Assembly (NCBI GenBank): GCA_028281285.1
Contig: JANQKF010000019.1
Span: 186,001-250,000, forward strand
DNA from: Cyclobacteriaceae bacterium
GTDB lineage: Bacteria > Bacteroidota > Bacteroidia > Cytophagales > Cyclobacteriaceae
DNA: 64,000 bases
Direction of reading: 5' to 3'
Made by a program: the position numbers and the translations under genes
Shown here: positions 25,398 through 34,825 of the stretch, piece after piece
Layout: every line of letters begins with the position of its first letter
How positions within the stretch are numbered: the first letter of the stretch is position 1
Notes under the pieces: generated by a model
What the model saw: the letters and a program-made list of their open reading frames with translations, nothing else
The model's database searches: none
What the model was told of the DNA's origin: nothing

Positions 25398-25513
25398 TTC
25401 ATTTTATCTATTTCTTCCAAAATCTGATTTCTGCATTCTTCCCAGCCGAGTAACCTCTGGTCACACGGGAGACCTGGTGAAATGACTTTATTTATGGACA
25501 ATCCCCCAGTCAT
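25394..25513 (-). CDS. Possible 39-aa ORF between cupin and epimerase genes
   Basis: This frame begins with ATG at 25513 inside the last codons of the cupin gene, crosses the 90-bp gap and ends in an ATGA overlap with the epimerase start. The part in the gap has a plausible coding composition (CDQRLLGWEECRNQILEEID, a probable helix). The junction style matches the surrounding real gene junctions. A larger in-frame ORF (to 25600) exists, but its first part is antisense-like shadow of the cupin gene. It may be a true small protein or the tail of a lost gene; no function can be given. Confidence 0.3.
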   Translation of the reverse strand: MTGGLSINKVISPGLPCDQRLLGWEECRNQILEEIDKMK

Positions 25514-25937
25514 AGGGAATACTTGAATCAAAGGCTGGTTTTCGCTCAATTTCATCCGGATCATGCGGAATAGTAGCCAAATTGGCAACGATTGATACAT
25601 TTGAGCCTATCCCTTTGAATCCGTTCCAAACCAGCGGAGGCACGGTGACCAGGCAATAGTTTTCAGGTGACAGGAATAATTCGTCAATCTGCCCTCTGGT
25701 TTTGCTTTCGGGGCGATCGTCAAAAAGCACACATTTAATTTGACCGTGAATAACTGCATAATTTAAGGTCATGCGCTGATGCAAATGCCACGCTTTTATC
25801 GCGCCAGGATTAGTGCAGGAAAAGTAAATTTCTCCAAAGCGTGTAAACGTATCAGAATCTTCGCGTACCATATGCATTACCTTGCCTCGCTCATCGAAGA
25901 TCTGCTTTAAGGGTGTGATTTTAACTCCTTCTATCAT
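25488..25937 (-). CDS. dTDP-4-dehydrorhamnose 3,5-epimerase-like cupin
   Basis: 149 aa RmlC-like cupin. The start is ATG at 25937 (MIEGVKITPLKQIFDERG), which overlaps the rfbG stop as ATGA; an upstream extension of 27 codons lies inside rfbG and is rejected. The RmlC-type features are DERGKVMHM, the catalytic-His segment AIKAWHLHQRMTLNYAV, GQIKCVLFDDR and a closing IPYDWG. It is shorter than classical RmlC (about 180 aa), like other family members in CDP-sugar operons. It probably epimerises C3 and/or C5 of CDP-4-keto-6-deoxyglucose. Confidence 0.8.
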   Translation of the reverse strand: MIEGVKITPLKQIFDERGKVMHMVREDSDTFTRFGEIYFSCTNPGAIKAWHLHQRMTLNYAVIHGQIKCVLFDDRPESKTRGQIDELFLSPENYCLVTVPPLVWNGFKGIGSNVSIVANLATIPHDPDEIERKPAFDSSIPYDWGIVHK

Positions 25938-27019
25938 AGCGTTTGATTGAAATATGATTGGATCTGTGAACGTGTAATCGCCCGGATTTCCTGCCCTTCC
26001 AACTGAGCTTTGTACCACTCGGCAGTCGCTTGAAGGGTTTTATCTACCTTCCATCTGGGATGCCAGTCTAAAAGTTGATGGGCCTTATCACAATTGAGCT
26101 GGAGTAAGTTCGCTTCGTGTGGTTGATCCAGTGATTTTGCCACTTCAATAGACCCTTTGCCCAGATGCGTCACAATTTTCTCTGCCACTTCATGAACAGT
26201 TCGGACTTCGGAACTTTCAGGCCCAAAATTCCATGCTCCCGAATACTTTAGAGGCTCATCGTGTAATTTGGCGGCTAATAGAAGATATCCTGATATCGGC
26301 TCCAGCACGTGTTGCCAGGGGCGAGTTGCCTGAGGATTTCGTAGCACGATAGGTGTGTCATTTTCAATGGCTCGAATACAATCGGGTACTATCCGGTCAG
26401 CTGCCCAATCCCCGCCACCAATGACATTGCCTGCTCTGGTGGAGGCCACTCCCAGCTCTGGCATAGAGGCAAAAAATGATCGGGTATATGCCGAGAAGGC
26501 AATCTCCGCGGCTGCTTTAGAGGCACTATAAGGATCATGTCCGCCAAGACGATCGTTTTCACGATATCCCCAAATCCACTCAACATTTTCGTAGCATTTG
26601 TCGGAGGTAATGAAAACCAAAGAGCGTACCGAATCACACTTTCTTATGGCTTCCAATAGATTTACTGAACCCATAAGGTTGGTCGAGAAGGTCTCCGCAG
26701 GATCTTGATATGATCTTTTCACCAATGCCTGGGCAGCCATGTGAATAACGAATTCGGGCCGGAATGAATGCAGAGCAGTTTCAAGCTGGTTCACATCTCG
26801 AATATCTCCAACCACATGGCTGAGCCTGTCTTCAAGCCCGAGCATCGCAAAATGGCTGGGTGCCCCGGCTTCCGGTTCCAAAGCATATCCCATTACCTCA
26901 GCGCCAATTTCTGTCAGTAAGAACGACAGCCATGATCCTTTAAATCCGGTATGACCGGTGACCAGGACTTTCTTGCCCTTAAAGGCGTCAAACATGTTTT
27001 GAGTGTTTATTTTATCCAA
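25934..27019 (-). CDS. rfbG: CDP-glucose 4,6-dehydratase
   Basis: 361 aa extended SDR. TGHTGFKGSWLSFLL near the N-terminus is the RfbG-type NAD motif, MAAQALVKRSYQDP and ITSDKCYEN are family signatures, and the catalytic YSASK sits in GGHDPYSASKAAAE. It converts CDP-D-glucose to CDP-4-keto-6-deoxy-D-glucose. It overlaps rfbF by 13 bp on one side and the cupin gene by 4 bp on the other. No CDP-6-deoxy-4-keto-glucose 3-dehydratase (RfbH/E1) is present in the window, so a 3,6-dideoxysugar is unlikely. Confidence 0.93.
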   Translation of the reverse strand: MDKINTQNMFDAFKGKKVLVTGHTGFKGSWLSFLLTEIGAEVMGYALEPEAGAPSHFAMLGLEDRLSHVVGDIRDVNQLETALHSFRPEFVIHMAAQALVKRSYQDPAETFSTNLMGSVNLLEAIRKCDSVRSLVFITSDKCYENVEWIWGYRENDRLGGHDPYSASKAAAEIAFSAYTRSFFASMPELGVASTRAGNVIGGGDWAADRIVPDCIRAIENDTPIVLRNPQATRPWQHVLEPISGYLLLAAKLHDEPLKYSGAWNFGPESSEVRTVHEVAEKIVTHLGKGSIEVAKSLDQPHEANLLQLNCDKAHQLLDWHPRWKVDKTLQATAEWYKAQLEGQEIRAITRSQIQSYFNQTL

Positions 27020-27780
27020 GGGGCGTTACCTTTTTCGTATAGGGAATTTAGCAATCTGTACTCTCTATGGGTATCCATAGGCTGCCAAAAGCCATCGTGT
27101 TTATACATCATTAATTCGCCTTTTGCTACAAGATTTCGCATTGGCTCCTGTTCAAAGACGAGGGATTCTTCATCAGGAAGATAATTAAAGATTTCAGGGT
27201 TTGCGATAAAAAAACCTCCGGATATCCTTCCTTCGGTGGCTTGAGGTTTCTCGTTGAATTCCAGAATTTGATTGTTTTCATCGCCCACCATTTCACCAAA
27301 ACGACCGGGGGGCCTTACACCGGTAACTGTCAAGGTTTTTCCATGTGATTTATGAAAATCCAAAAGTGCATTGAGGTCGATATCGCTGATTCCATCTCCA
27401 TAGGTCAGCATAAAATCTTGGTCTTGAACGTATTTTTGAATTCTTGCAATTCGACCACCCGTCATAGTATGCAGTCCGGTGTCGGCAAGGGTGACTTTCC
27501 AATCTGATTCGTCATGATCGTTATGATAAATTACTTCTCCGGAACCGAATTTGATCGTGATGTCTCGGGTATACGCTTCATAGTTCAGAAAGAAGTCTTT
27601 GATGACTTTGCCTTTATAGCCAAGGCAGATAATAAATTCATTAAAACCATGGCGGGCGTATAATTTCATGATATGCCAAAGAATAGGGTATGGACCTATG
27701 GGAATCATCGGTTTTGGGATATCATCGGCCACGTCTCTGATTCGTGTTCCAAAGCCTCCGGCTAGGATTACTACTTTCAT
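27007..27780 (-). CDS. rfbF: Glucose-1-phosphate cytidylyltransferase
   Basis: 257 aa nucleotidyltransferase: the N-terminal LAGGFGTRIRDV pyrophosphorylase motif, PKPMIPIGPYPILWHIMK, TYGDGISDIDLN for metal binding, and NEKPQATEGRISGGFF near the sugar site, all as in RfbF. It makes CDP-glucose from CTP and glucose-1-phosphate and commits carbon to the CDP-sugar branch. It overlaps rfbG by 13 bp. A 107-bp spacer separates it from the Gfo/Idh gene upstream. Confidence 0.93.
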   Translation of the reverse strand: MKVVILAGGFGTRIRDVADDIPKPMIPIGPYPILWHIMKLYARHGFNEFIICLGYKGKVIKDFFLNYEAYTRDITIKFGSGEVIYHNDHDESDWKVTLADTGLHTMTGGRIARIQKYVQDQDFMLTYGDGISDIDLNALLDFHKSHGKTLTVTGVRPPGRFGEMVGDENNQILEFNEKPQATEGRISGGFFIANPEIFNYLPDEESLVFEQEPMRNLVAKGELMMYKHDGFWQPMDTHREYRLLNSLYEKGNAPWIK

Positions 27781-27887
27781 TTATCGGTTTTTAGGTCAAA
27801 CATACAGAATGAGAATGGATTGCTCTTGTCGTATCCTTTTTCACTTTTTGACAATTCATGCTGCACACAGACTGTCGGGAACAAGGT

Positions 27888-28832
27888 TTAAATTATCTGA
27901 AATTTGGTTTTTTTCTCTATCTCCAGCCATAATTTTATGGTCGAATCATACCAACCGTAAACGTCATCATTATTCCATAAGCTTTGGCACAGTGCTGTAA
28001 GGAGTGGAATGCGCGAATCTGGAGCCCCAGGTTTATTGGCATATGAAACTGCGAATGGATCGGTTTGATTGGCATAGGTTTGTATTGGCACCTGGCTGAT
28101 ATCAGAAGTGTGTTCAACCGAAAAACGATTGATTGCCGAATTGGAGTCAATTCGAACCTTGAAAGTGGGTAGTTCAGGCCCGGTAAACATTGCTGTCCAT
28201 TTTTCAATTTCATTGGCTGATAGACCAGATGTATTGGAAGTATTCACCGTCTCATACCCTAATTCGGCCAGTAGAGCTATCATGTGTATGCCATAGAACC
28301 TGATGACCCCACCCCCTTCTTCATTCGAGCGTTTCCAATTGAGGAGATTATGACGAAAATGATGGGCCATGAATTGCCAATCAATGGAGATTACATCATC
28401 CGAAGAGATTGTTTTAATGGCTGATAAGAGTTCCTTGCCCCAGTGAGTGTACCTGAAGGTATAACCGATACGAAAAGCTTTATCCGAGTCAGTTAGTTTG
28501 CTGAATACTTCCTGCGCAAATTCCGGAGAATGGGCAAGTGGTTTTTCGATGATGAGCCGTTCTATATTGGAAGCTTTCAGCAACTGGGGGATTATTCTAT
28601 AATGATCAGAGGGTCGCAACGCGATGACTAGCCCTTTGACTGAAGCAAAAATAGCATCCTCATCTTCCCACTGAATGTTCTTGACAAAACCTTGTAGTTC
28701 AGGGCGTTCTTCGAAACGTTGGCGGTAACGAGAAGGAAGAACAACATTTTGTCCACAGCCATCCACCAAAGCGGGAAGGTACCCGTAGAGCCCGAAACCG
28801 GATCCCAGGATGGCAATAGAATTAGGGTTCAT
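27888..28832 (-). CDS. Gfo/Idh/MocA-family oxidoreductase-like protein
   Basis: 314 aa. The N-terminus (IAILGSGFGLYGYLPALVD) is a Rossmann NAD motif, followed by LVIALRPSDHYRIIPQLL and the family Glu-Lys-Pro in LIIEKPLAHSPEF, then IGYTFRYTHWGKELL. The C-terminal domain is shorter than usual. It shares one base with the methyltransferase gene upstream, so the two are coupled; the likely job is reduction or oxidation of the methylated keto-sugar, linked to CDP. No signal peptide. Confidence 0.75.
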   Translation of the reverse strand: MNPNSIAILGSGFGLYGYLPALVDGCGQNVVLPSRYRQRFEERPELQGFVKNIQWEDEDAIFASVKGLVIALRPSDHYRIIPQLLKASNIERLIIEKPLAHSPEFAQEVFSKLTDSDKAFRIGYTFRYTHWGKELLSAIKTISSDDVISIDWQFMAHHFRHNLLNWKRSNEEGGGVIRFYGIHMIALLAELGYETVNTSNTSGLSANEIEKWTAMFTGPELPTFKVRIDSNSAINRFSVEHTSDISQVPIQTYANQTDPFAVSYANKPGAPDSRIPLLTALCQSLWNNDDVYGWYDSTIKLWLEIEKKTKFQII

Positions 28833-30058
28833 TAAGTAAAATCGTCAGCATTCAAAATGTCCACAATTGGACCTGTATGGCCATTTCCTCTTAAATATTG
28901 ATGAATTTCACTCGAAATATGCCATGCGAGGTTTAATAGCGGTTTTGTTTTATCACGGAAGTCATCATCAGACAAAATGGGTATTCTGGTACCAGGTAAA
29001 TAATGACCAATTTTCATTGAGCCTGGCTTTTCATAAACCGCTGAGATGGAGTTTTCGTCAAGATCAAGAAGCTTGATCAGAATTGCTGCGCGGCCCGGAA
29101 ATGCCTTTGCAGCAATTTTGCCATGTGTTTTAACAAGTTCCTCAATCTCCTTTGACTTATTGCTTTTCCATTTCGAAATGTTGGCGTTCATGAGGTTAAA
29201 CTTGTCGAGAAACCGGCTTTCCTTTTGCTCAAGTTCGCCCTGATTGAAGGTATCAGCGACCTTCGAATCATGGTTGCCAATAAACACTCGTATATTTCCT
29301 CCATAGCGTGATGGGAACTCCACGTTCAGCAGGGACGACTCCAATGATTGAGCGATACGTACAAAGGACTTATAACTATAGGTTCTTGGGTGTTCGTGAT
29401 AGAAAGTATCGAACTGGTTGCCTTCCAGTACAGCGCCCAGATAATGGTTTTCGATAACAAGTAATGTATCAGGAGACATTAGGATTTTTAGGGACGCCAC
29501 CACCTCATGTAAGTCTTCAATATGGGCGAATACATTGGTAAAGGTGATGATGTGAGGCTGTCCGTATTGAGCAACCAGGTGCTCAGATACTTTAGGCGAC
29601 AAGTAGTCATTTACCACATCATGACCATTTTCCCGGGCATCGCTATAAGCCCCGGTGGGCTCCACCCCAATCGTTTTTGCCCCTTTCTCTTTGAAAAAGG
29701 AGAGAAGGCTCCCGTCATTACACCCAATGTCCAATACTGTTTTACCCTCTATTTTCCCATATTGACTTTCGCATGATTTCACCAACTCTTTCATTCCATT
29801 CAGAACATCGGCCGTAAAACGCGCCCGATAATGGTATGATGTAGGGAATAAATCCTGTTTTGGAACCTGATACTGTTGATGCGCAGTATAACAATTGGTA
29901 CAGTACAAGATCTCTATGGGATATTGGCGGCAGTGCCGCTGATTCTCTATTTCGACCAGATCGTCACACATAGGGTGCAAGCCCAGATTAAGAACTTTGG
30001 CCAGTTGTTTGTTCCCGCAAACTTCGCAACCATGGATTTCATGAACTTCAGCTTCCAT
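28832..30058 (-). CDS. Sugar C-methyltransferase (TylC/NovU-like class I SAM enzyme)
   Basis: 408 aa with the three-part architecture of sugar C-methyltransferases. First is an N-terminal zinc-binding domain (CEVCGNKQLAKVLNLG and CTNCYTAHQQYQ, residues about 10-65). Next is a SAM-binding domain (TVLDIGCNDGSLLSFFKEKG around 108-127, with GVEP). Last is a C-terminal domain (EHPRTYSYKSF, GGNIRVFIG, KAFPGRAAILI). TylC3-type enzymes methylate C3 of 4-keto sugars. Next to rfbF/rfbG and an epimerase this points to a branched CDP-6-deoxyhexose (inference). Confidence 0.85.
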   Translation of the reverse strand: MEAEVHEIHGCEVCGNKQLAKVLNLGLHPMCDDLVEIENQRHCRQYPIEILYCTNCYTAHQQYQVPKQDLFPTSYHYRARFTADVLNGMKELVKSCESQYGKIEGKTVLDIGCNDGSLLSFFKEKGAKTIGVEPTGAYSDARENGHDVVNDYLSPKVSEHLVAQYGQPHIITFTNVFAHIEDLHEVVASLKILMSPDTLLVIENHYLGAVLEGNQFDTFYHEHPRTYSYKSFVRIAQSLESSLLNVEFPSRYGGNIRVFIGNHDSKVADTFNQGELEQKESRFLDKFNLMNANISKWKSNKSKEIEELVKTHGKIAAKAFPGRAAILIKLLDLDENSISAVYEKPGSMKIGHYLPGTRIPILSDDDFRDKTKPLLNLAWHISSEIHQYLRGNGHTGPIVDILNADDFT

Positions 30059-30177
30059 AAGTATTTTTAAGGAATTTGGATCTTTTAGAAGATAGATTAT
30101 TGGAAATCAGTACAAGTGTACCGGATGCTGTTAGTGTTGTCAACATAAGTTTAAATTGGGTGAGCTCTCCTGAACCT

Positions 30178-31194
30178 CTATCTGATGAATCTTTTTGTCA
30201 ATTTTTTGGTCTTTCTGATAAGGAGCCGAACAGCCGAAAAGTAGAAGTTCGGATAAAGGCAGTACTCCAATATTAAGTTAATCGGTTTTATATAATAATA
30301 GCCCGAATGCTCCCTGTTAATATAGATGGTATAAAAGTCTGACACAAAGTTTCGGAGTGCATTGTTCTTGTATTTCAAGTACCTGAAATGAGGTAAGCCG
30401 TTCTTTTTGTACTCTTTCAAAGCTTCGATGAGCCGCACCAGGCGAATGAATCGATACTTGGGTGCCCAATCTCGTGCCCCTGATAAACAAACAGTCAGTG
30501 ATTCAGAATGGAAATAGGCACTCGATTTTGCGAACGCGTTGGCGAATATCTTGATATGGGGAAAGGTGTTATCAAAGTGTGAAAACTGATTTTCATCAGC
30601 GATGATCTCTTGATCTAAAACATCCACGTTTTCCATCCACAATTCTTTTCTAAACACAGATAAGAAAATACCTCCAAGATAATCGAAAGAGATTCTTGGA
30701 TTGATCAAGTCTAAGAAGTTCAACTTACCATCAACTCTCCGAGGTGAAAAGGATTGCATTTCTGCTGGCAATTGAGAGGTTTGAAAGGGGCGAGGAAACG
30801 ATAGTACATAATCGGAGGTGAGGTGGAACGAATTAATAAAGAAAAAATCGACATCCGGGGAATTGTCAATCAATTTTAATGCCTTCGTCAAAGCGTCTGG
30901 CAGAAATAGATCGTCATCGCCAACGAGCCATATGAACTCACTGTCCGCCATTTCAACCGCCTTGAGAAAATTCCGTGCGATCCCAATGTTCTCTTTATTT
31001 TTTGAGTAGTTGATGGGTATTTTTTCCTGTGCAGCCCTAACAATATCCGCTGTTTCGTCAGTCGAGCAATTATCAGATACGCATACCTGAACATCGAGCT
31101 GATGGATCTGCTCATTAGAAATAATTGACTGCAGGCAGTTTTCCAGATGCCGCGAGCGATTATAAGTGGGAATACAGATCGATAATTTATGCAC
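30178..31194 (-). CDS. Glycosyltransferase family 2 protein
   Basis: 338 aa GT-A enzyme: SICIPTYNRSRHLENCLQSI at the N-terminus, VCVSDNCSTDETADIV, and GDDDLFLPDAL containing the metal-binding Asp cluster. The C-terminal 100 residues are basic and aromatic and may lie on the membrane. It probably adds a sugar to the lipid-linked repeat. It is separated from the C-methyltransferase gene by about 120 bp and from the LIC12162-like gene by 10 bp. Confidence 0.82.
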   Translation of the reverse strand: MHKLSICIPTYNRSRHLENCLQSIISNEQIHQLDVQVCVSDNCSTDETADIVRAAQEKIPINYSKNKENIGIARNFLKAVEMADSEFIWLVGDDDLFLPDALTKALKLIDNSPDVDFFFINSFHLTSDYVLSFPRPFQTSQLPAEMQSFSPRRVDGKLNFLDLINPRISFDYLGGIFLSVFRKELWMENVDVLDQEIIADENQFSHFDNTFPHIKIFANAFAKSSAYFHSESLTVCLSGARDWAPKYRFIRLVRLIEALKEYKKNGLPHFRYLKYKNNALRNFVSDFYTIYINREHSGYYYIKPINLILEYCLYPNFYFSAVRLLIRKTKKLTKRFIR

Positions 31195-31204
31195 TGAGCC
31201 CTGA

Positions 31205-33067
31205 CTAATTTGATGGGTTGACTTTGGCTTTCCTCTTATAATCAGCCCTGCTATTCTCCAGAAGAATGTGTTTAAGCTCTTTTACCGGGTGCATGGATCT
31301 GCGCGAGAAGTGATTACAGAAAAGCACCCTGGCCGTTTGCACAACCTCGCTATTCCACCATTCCGAGATATTATTCCATACCTCATTCGTCTTTTGTGAG
31401 ATGGCCTTAGGTGAAAAGTGCAAAATTTCCGCTTCCACCAATTTCATGAAGAAAGGTCTTGCATTCTCTCGGATATCGTTTAATTCACTGTGCCAAAAAC
31501 AAAGAACAGGAACATTCATCGCCAAAAGCTCCAGAATGACGGTTGAGTTATAGGACACCACCGTCAACCTGCTTTCAGTGATCCATTGAGACAAGTTTTT
31601 TACGCCTTGATCAACCTGAATATCAGGATATCGGTCAGCCCATCTCAGATTTTCAAACCAGGGAGCCATTTTGAACCCATGATGCAATCGCACAATCAAT
31701 GATTGCTGAATTTCTCCGGAGAGATGTTCCACAAATGAAAACTGGTCTTCCTGATACTTATTATAATCGGGATATACGTCCCACGGTTCAATTGGCTGAG
31801 GTAAATGAACTTCAACCAGGAGCAACCTCCCTCGAGGATTATTTTTTAGAGGTTTTTGATTCGAAATTATAAAATTGAACCCTTCCACCAATTTTGGGTT
31901 GCTATTGCCCCATCCCCAGGTGATGAATTTATCACTGGTTGCCAAACACTCGTCTTCTGAATAAATGTATTTATAGGACCCGAAATTGTTTCCATGTTGG
32001 CCCGCATAGTACGTGCTCCCCGATTCCACCTTTTCTGCGATATAGGCCTTGCAGACTTCATCGGTATCAAAAGAGCTGCTGGTGAAAATAAATCTGGGAG
32101 AACTTGGCCAGGGCAAGTTTTTTGTCCGTGTTAAAAGATCCTGGTAACCTTCTAGATAGCATACAGGCAGTAGTTGGAAAAACAATGTTCTGACGCATTG
32201 CTCAAAACCTTCCATTCCCATATTCCCATATTTTTCCGAGAGCAGGTTTCTTTCTTCGCGATTCGGATCACTCGGACTTACTCGAGGTGAAGACCAGGTT
32301 ATAGGCGATTGACGAAGACTTAGTTTCAGTCTAGCTTCAATTTTTTTTGGGAGGTAACTCTTAATTATGAAGGCGTCATTGGCTTGGCTGAAAGTCTCGG
32401 AAATTGCATTCAATTTTCCATAGAAATATTGCAAAATACGCTTTTTTAAAGGCTTACGTTGCCTTAAATGAGGCGCTCCTTTGACTGAAATATTTTGTCG
32501 GAGATCAGTGGCATTTTCGTCTAGTCCAACACGATCAATTTCGAGGGTAATGTTCTTTTGCAATGAAAGAATCTTACCAAAGAGAATATTGTTCCACACT
32601 TCACCCTGCGAATCCCAAATCAATTGCTCTGAATCGGCACCGCAGAGATTCGTGCTTTCTTCAGCAAACAAAGTCAGGCTTGAAATCTTATAGGAGTTTA
32701 AGCATTGAAGTAAGGTACAATAGCGATTATAAACGGTTGCAATATACCTGTGTAACCAGTGCCCCAATAATATGCGCCAATATCTTGAGCTGTGATTGGT
32801 TTTATGGTAATCATTAAGGAATTTGGAAATTTCTACCAGAATCTCCTCTTTAAGCCGGTTGACATAGGCATAATCGCGGTCTTTTTGCTCGGTTTCCACA
32901 CCATAGGGTTTGGCAACAATGGCATCCATAGTAGACCAGACCTCCTTGCGATCGTATCTTTTGCACCAATCACCCAGAAAAATGACCGATCTGTCAAACT
33001 TCCACGTTCTTTCATCTGCCGTAAGAATCAGGTGCCTCGCCTTATCATTGTTGGTTTCCACTGCCAT
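31205..33067 (-). CDS. LIC12162-family putative transferase
   Basis: 620 aa. The N-terminal TADERTWKFDRSVIFLGDWCKRYDR, and SRYWRILLGHWLHRYIA about 95 residues later, are hallmarks of the LIC12162 family named from Leptospira. The C-terminal half has a GT-B-like look: TYYAGQHGNNFG, FITWGWGNSN, IVRLHHGFKMAPWFENL, and VVSYNSTVILELLAMNVPVLCFW, which resembles the sugar-nucleotide loop of glycosyl/Kdo-like transferases. It is placed 24 bp downstream of wzx. The function is not established; transfer of the product of the NeuB-like fusion encoded 3 kb away is a reasonable guess, since the two occur together elsewhere as far as I recall. Confidence 0.78.
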   Translation of the reverse strand: MAVETNNDKARHLILTADERTWKFDRSVIFLGDWCKRYDRKEVWSTMDAIVAKPYGVETEQKDRDYAYVNRLKEEILVEISKFLNDYHKTNHSSRYWRILLGHWLHRYIATVYNRYCTLLQCLNSYKISSLTLFAEESTNLCGADSEQLIWDSQGEVWNNILFGKILSLQKNITLEIDRVGLDENATDLRQNISVKGAPHLRQRKPLKKRILQYFYGKLNAISETFSQANDAFIIKSYLPKKIEARLKLSLRQSPITWSSPRVSPSDPNREERNLLSEKYGNMGMEGFEQCVRTLFFQLLPVCYLEGYQDLLTRTKNLPWPSSPRFIFTSSSFDTDEVCKAYIAEKVESGSTYYAGQHGNNFGSYKYIYSEDECLATSDKFITWGWGNSNPKLVEGFNFIISNQKPLKNNPRGRLLLVEVHLPQPIEPWDVYPDYNKYQEDQFSFVEHLSGEIQQSLIVRLHHGFKMAPWFENLRWADRYPDIQVDQGVKNLSQWITESRLTVVSYNSTVILELLAMNVPVLCFWHSELNDIRENARPFFMKLVEAEILHFSPKAISQKTNEVWNNISEWWNSEVVQTARVLFCNHFSRRSMHPVKELKHILLENSRADYKRKAKVNPSN

Positions 33068-33090
33068 GGTTCGATTTACAACCGTTTGAT

Positions 33091-34638
33091 TTATTTCCGG
33101 ACCAAAATTTTGGAAAGGTATTCTTTGTATTGAGATTTATAGTAGGAGGAAGTGAGGTAAAGACTGACAAAGCCTAGAAGTGTTGCCACGCCTCCAGCCG
33201 CTACTACAGTTAATAGATTGATTTGACTTTTGACCTCTGGTAAATATCCTACAATGGCCAGTAAAAAGAGGACTTGAATGATGACCGGTGTGATGAGTCT
33301 CAAAACAGTCCTTTTAAGGAATTCTGGCAAGTTGATTTCCATAACCTCCAGAAGAACCTTTAAGTAAAACAGCATGGCCGCGGTTCCTGCAATGAGCTTA
33401 AAAATTGCGAATGAATTGATTCCCCAATAATCTTTAGTCGTAAAAACACCTGTCCAGAAAATCAACACCATTACGAAGTTGATTTTATACATTTCCTTGA
33501 TCTTCAGCTTTACTGTCAACATACTGGCCCCGGGAATCACGATGAAGGAGTACATAAAATTGCAGGCCAAAAGAGCCAGTATAATCCAGGAGTCGAAGTA
33601 TTCAATTCCTGCCCAACTCAAAATGAGCTTTTTGCTTAGAACTACAATGCTGATAACGATCAGGACAAAAATTGGCATGGAGAACTGGACAACTCGTTGC
33701 AACAAAGCGATCATTCCCTTATTGTCATTGAGGCCAATAAAATGGTTATAACGACTATCAAAAGGACTAAAAATAACAGATGATAGTGATCTTAGAAATT
33801 TCATTGAAGTAAAGGACAAAGCAAAGATGGCTACGGCTGAGGCACCCAGTAATTTCCCGATGACGATTATATCGAGTTCATAATACAATATCCACATCAC
33901 AGTGGCGAACAAAGAACTGAATGCCAAGCCCTTGGTCTTGTTATAAACTGCCTTGTCGAACCGGAACGCTTTGAAGTACCCAAGCACAGGGATTTTGTAT
34001 CGGGTCGATATAGTCCATAAACTATAAAGCAGGGCGGAAAGGGTTACTGCTTTGTGGAACAAGAAATAGCCGACTATGTCATATTTTCCAGGGCTGAAAA
34101 AGTAGAAAACCGAGGCTATTTTGATCAAGGATGCGACAATGTTGATGCGTTGGTAGATATACTGATCTATCCTGACCTGGAACACGGCAGAGACGAATCT
34201 ATGCAGGATGGTATTGTACGAAAATATAGCCTGAATCAAGAGTAGCTTCGAGGCTATGGACAAAACTTCGGGGCTACTGATGTCCTTAATCAGAAGGGAG
34301 GGATTATAGGAGAATAGGAGATAAAAGGCGACAATTAATGTAATAAATAGGAAAAGGATAAAACCTGTAAAGCCATGTAATTTCAGCTCGTCTTTATGTT
34401 CTCCCTTGGCATAACTTTCAGCGGCAAACTTGGTGCCGGCCGAAACAAAACCGAGATCGGCATAACCCAAAAACATGGCGGTGGAAATACAAATGGAATA
34501 CACCCCATAGATGACCTGATTATTGGTGATCAATGGAATGACCACCACCATTGATATCAGATTTAAAAGTATCGCTATACTCTTCCAGAAATAAGTTTTA
34601 AAGTACTGACTGAAATATGACTTATCAGCGATACTCAC
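33091..34638 (-). CDS. Oligosaccharide flippase (Wzx, MATE-like)
   Basis: 515 aa with about 12-14 hydrophobic helices spread over the full length and short charged loops, as in polysaccharide flippases (ISMVVVIPLITNNQVIYGVYSI, FLGYADLGFVSAGTKFAAE with the family's conserved DLG, and IVIGKLLGASAVAIFALSF). It would move undecaprenyl-linked repeat units across the inner membrane. The start is GTG at 34638 (MSIADKSYFSQYFKTYFWKS), with no better ATG nearby. The 187 bp upstream hold an imperfect palindrome (34722-34738) but no gene. Confidence 0.85.
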   Translation of the reverse strand: MSIADKSYFSQYFKTYFWKSIAILLNLISMVVVIPLITNNQVIYGVYSICISTAMFLGYADLGFVSAGTKFAAESYAKGEHKDELKLHGFTGFILFLFITLIVAFYLLFSYNPSLLIKDISSPEVLSIASKLLLIQAIFSYNTILHRFVSAVFQVRIDQYIYQRINIVASLIKIASVFYFFSPGKYDIVGYFLFHKAVTLSALLYSLWTISTRYKIPVLGYFKAFRFDKAVYNKTKGLAFSSLFATVMWILYYELDIIVIGKLLGASAVAIFALSFTSMKFLRSLSSVIFSPFDSRYNHFIGLNDNKGMIALLQRVVQFSMPIFVLIVISIVVLSKKLILSWAGIEYFDSWIILALLACNFMYSFIVIPGASMLTVKLKIKEMYKINFVMVLIFWTGVFTTKDYWGINSFAIFKLIAGTAAMLFYLKVLLEVMEINLPEFLKRTVLRLITPVIIQVLFLLAIVGYLPEVKSQINLLTVVAAGGVATLLGFVSLYLTSSYYKSQYKEYLSKILVRK

Positions 34639-34825
34639 TAATTATCATTGATTTGAGAGCGCGGAGATAATGATTGAATCCGGGTGTTTTCCGTTTTCGA
34701 AGCAATTATCCCTTAATTGTCCAAACTTTTAAAATTTGATAGGTAAAGAAATCTTTGTCGTCAAAGCGGTTTTCACCTATTCCAGATACACAATTCGGCT
34801 TATTCCGATAACCAGAATTTTCATG

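Noticed and set aside
25514-25600. Longer version of the 39-aa ORF starting at 25600
   Set aside because: The extra residues are read out of frame through the cupin gene and have no coding character.
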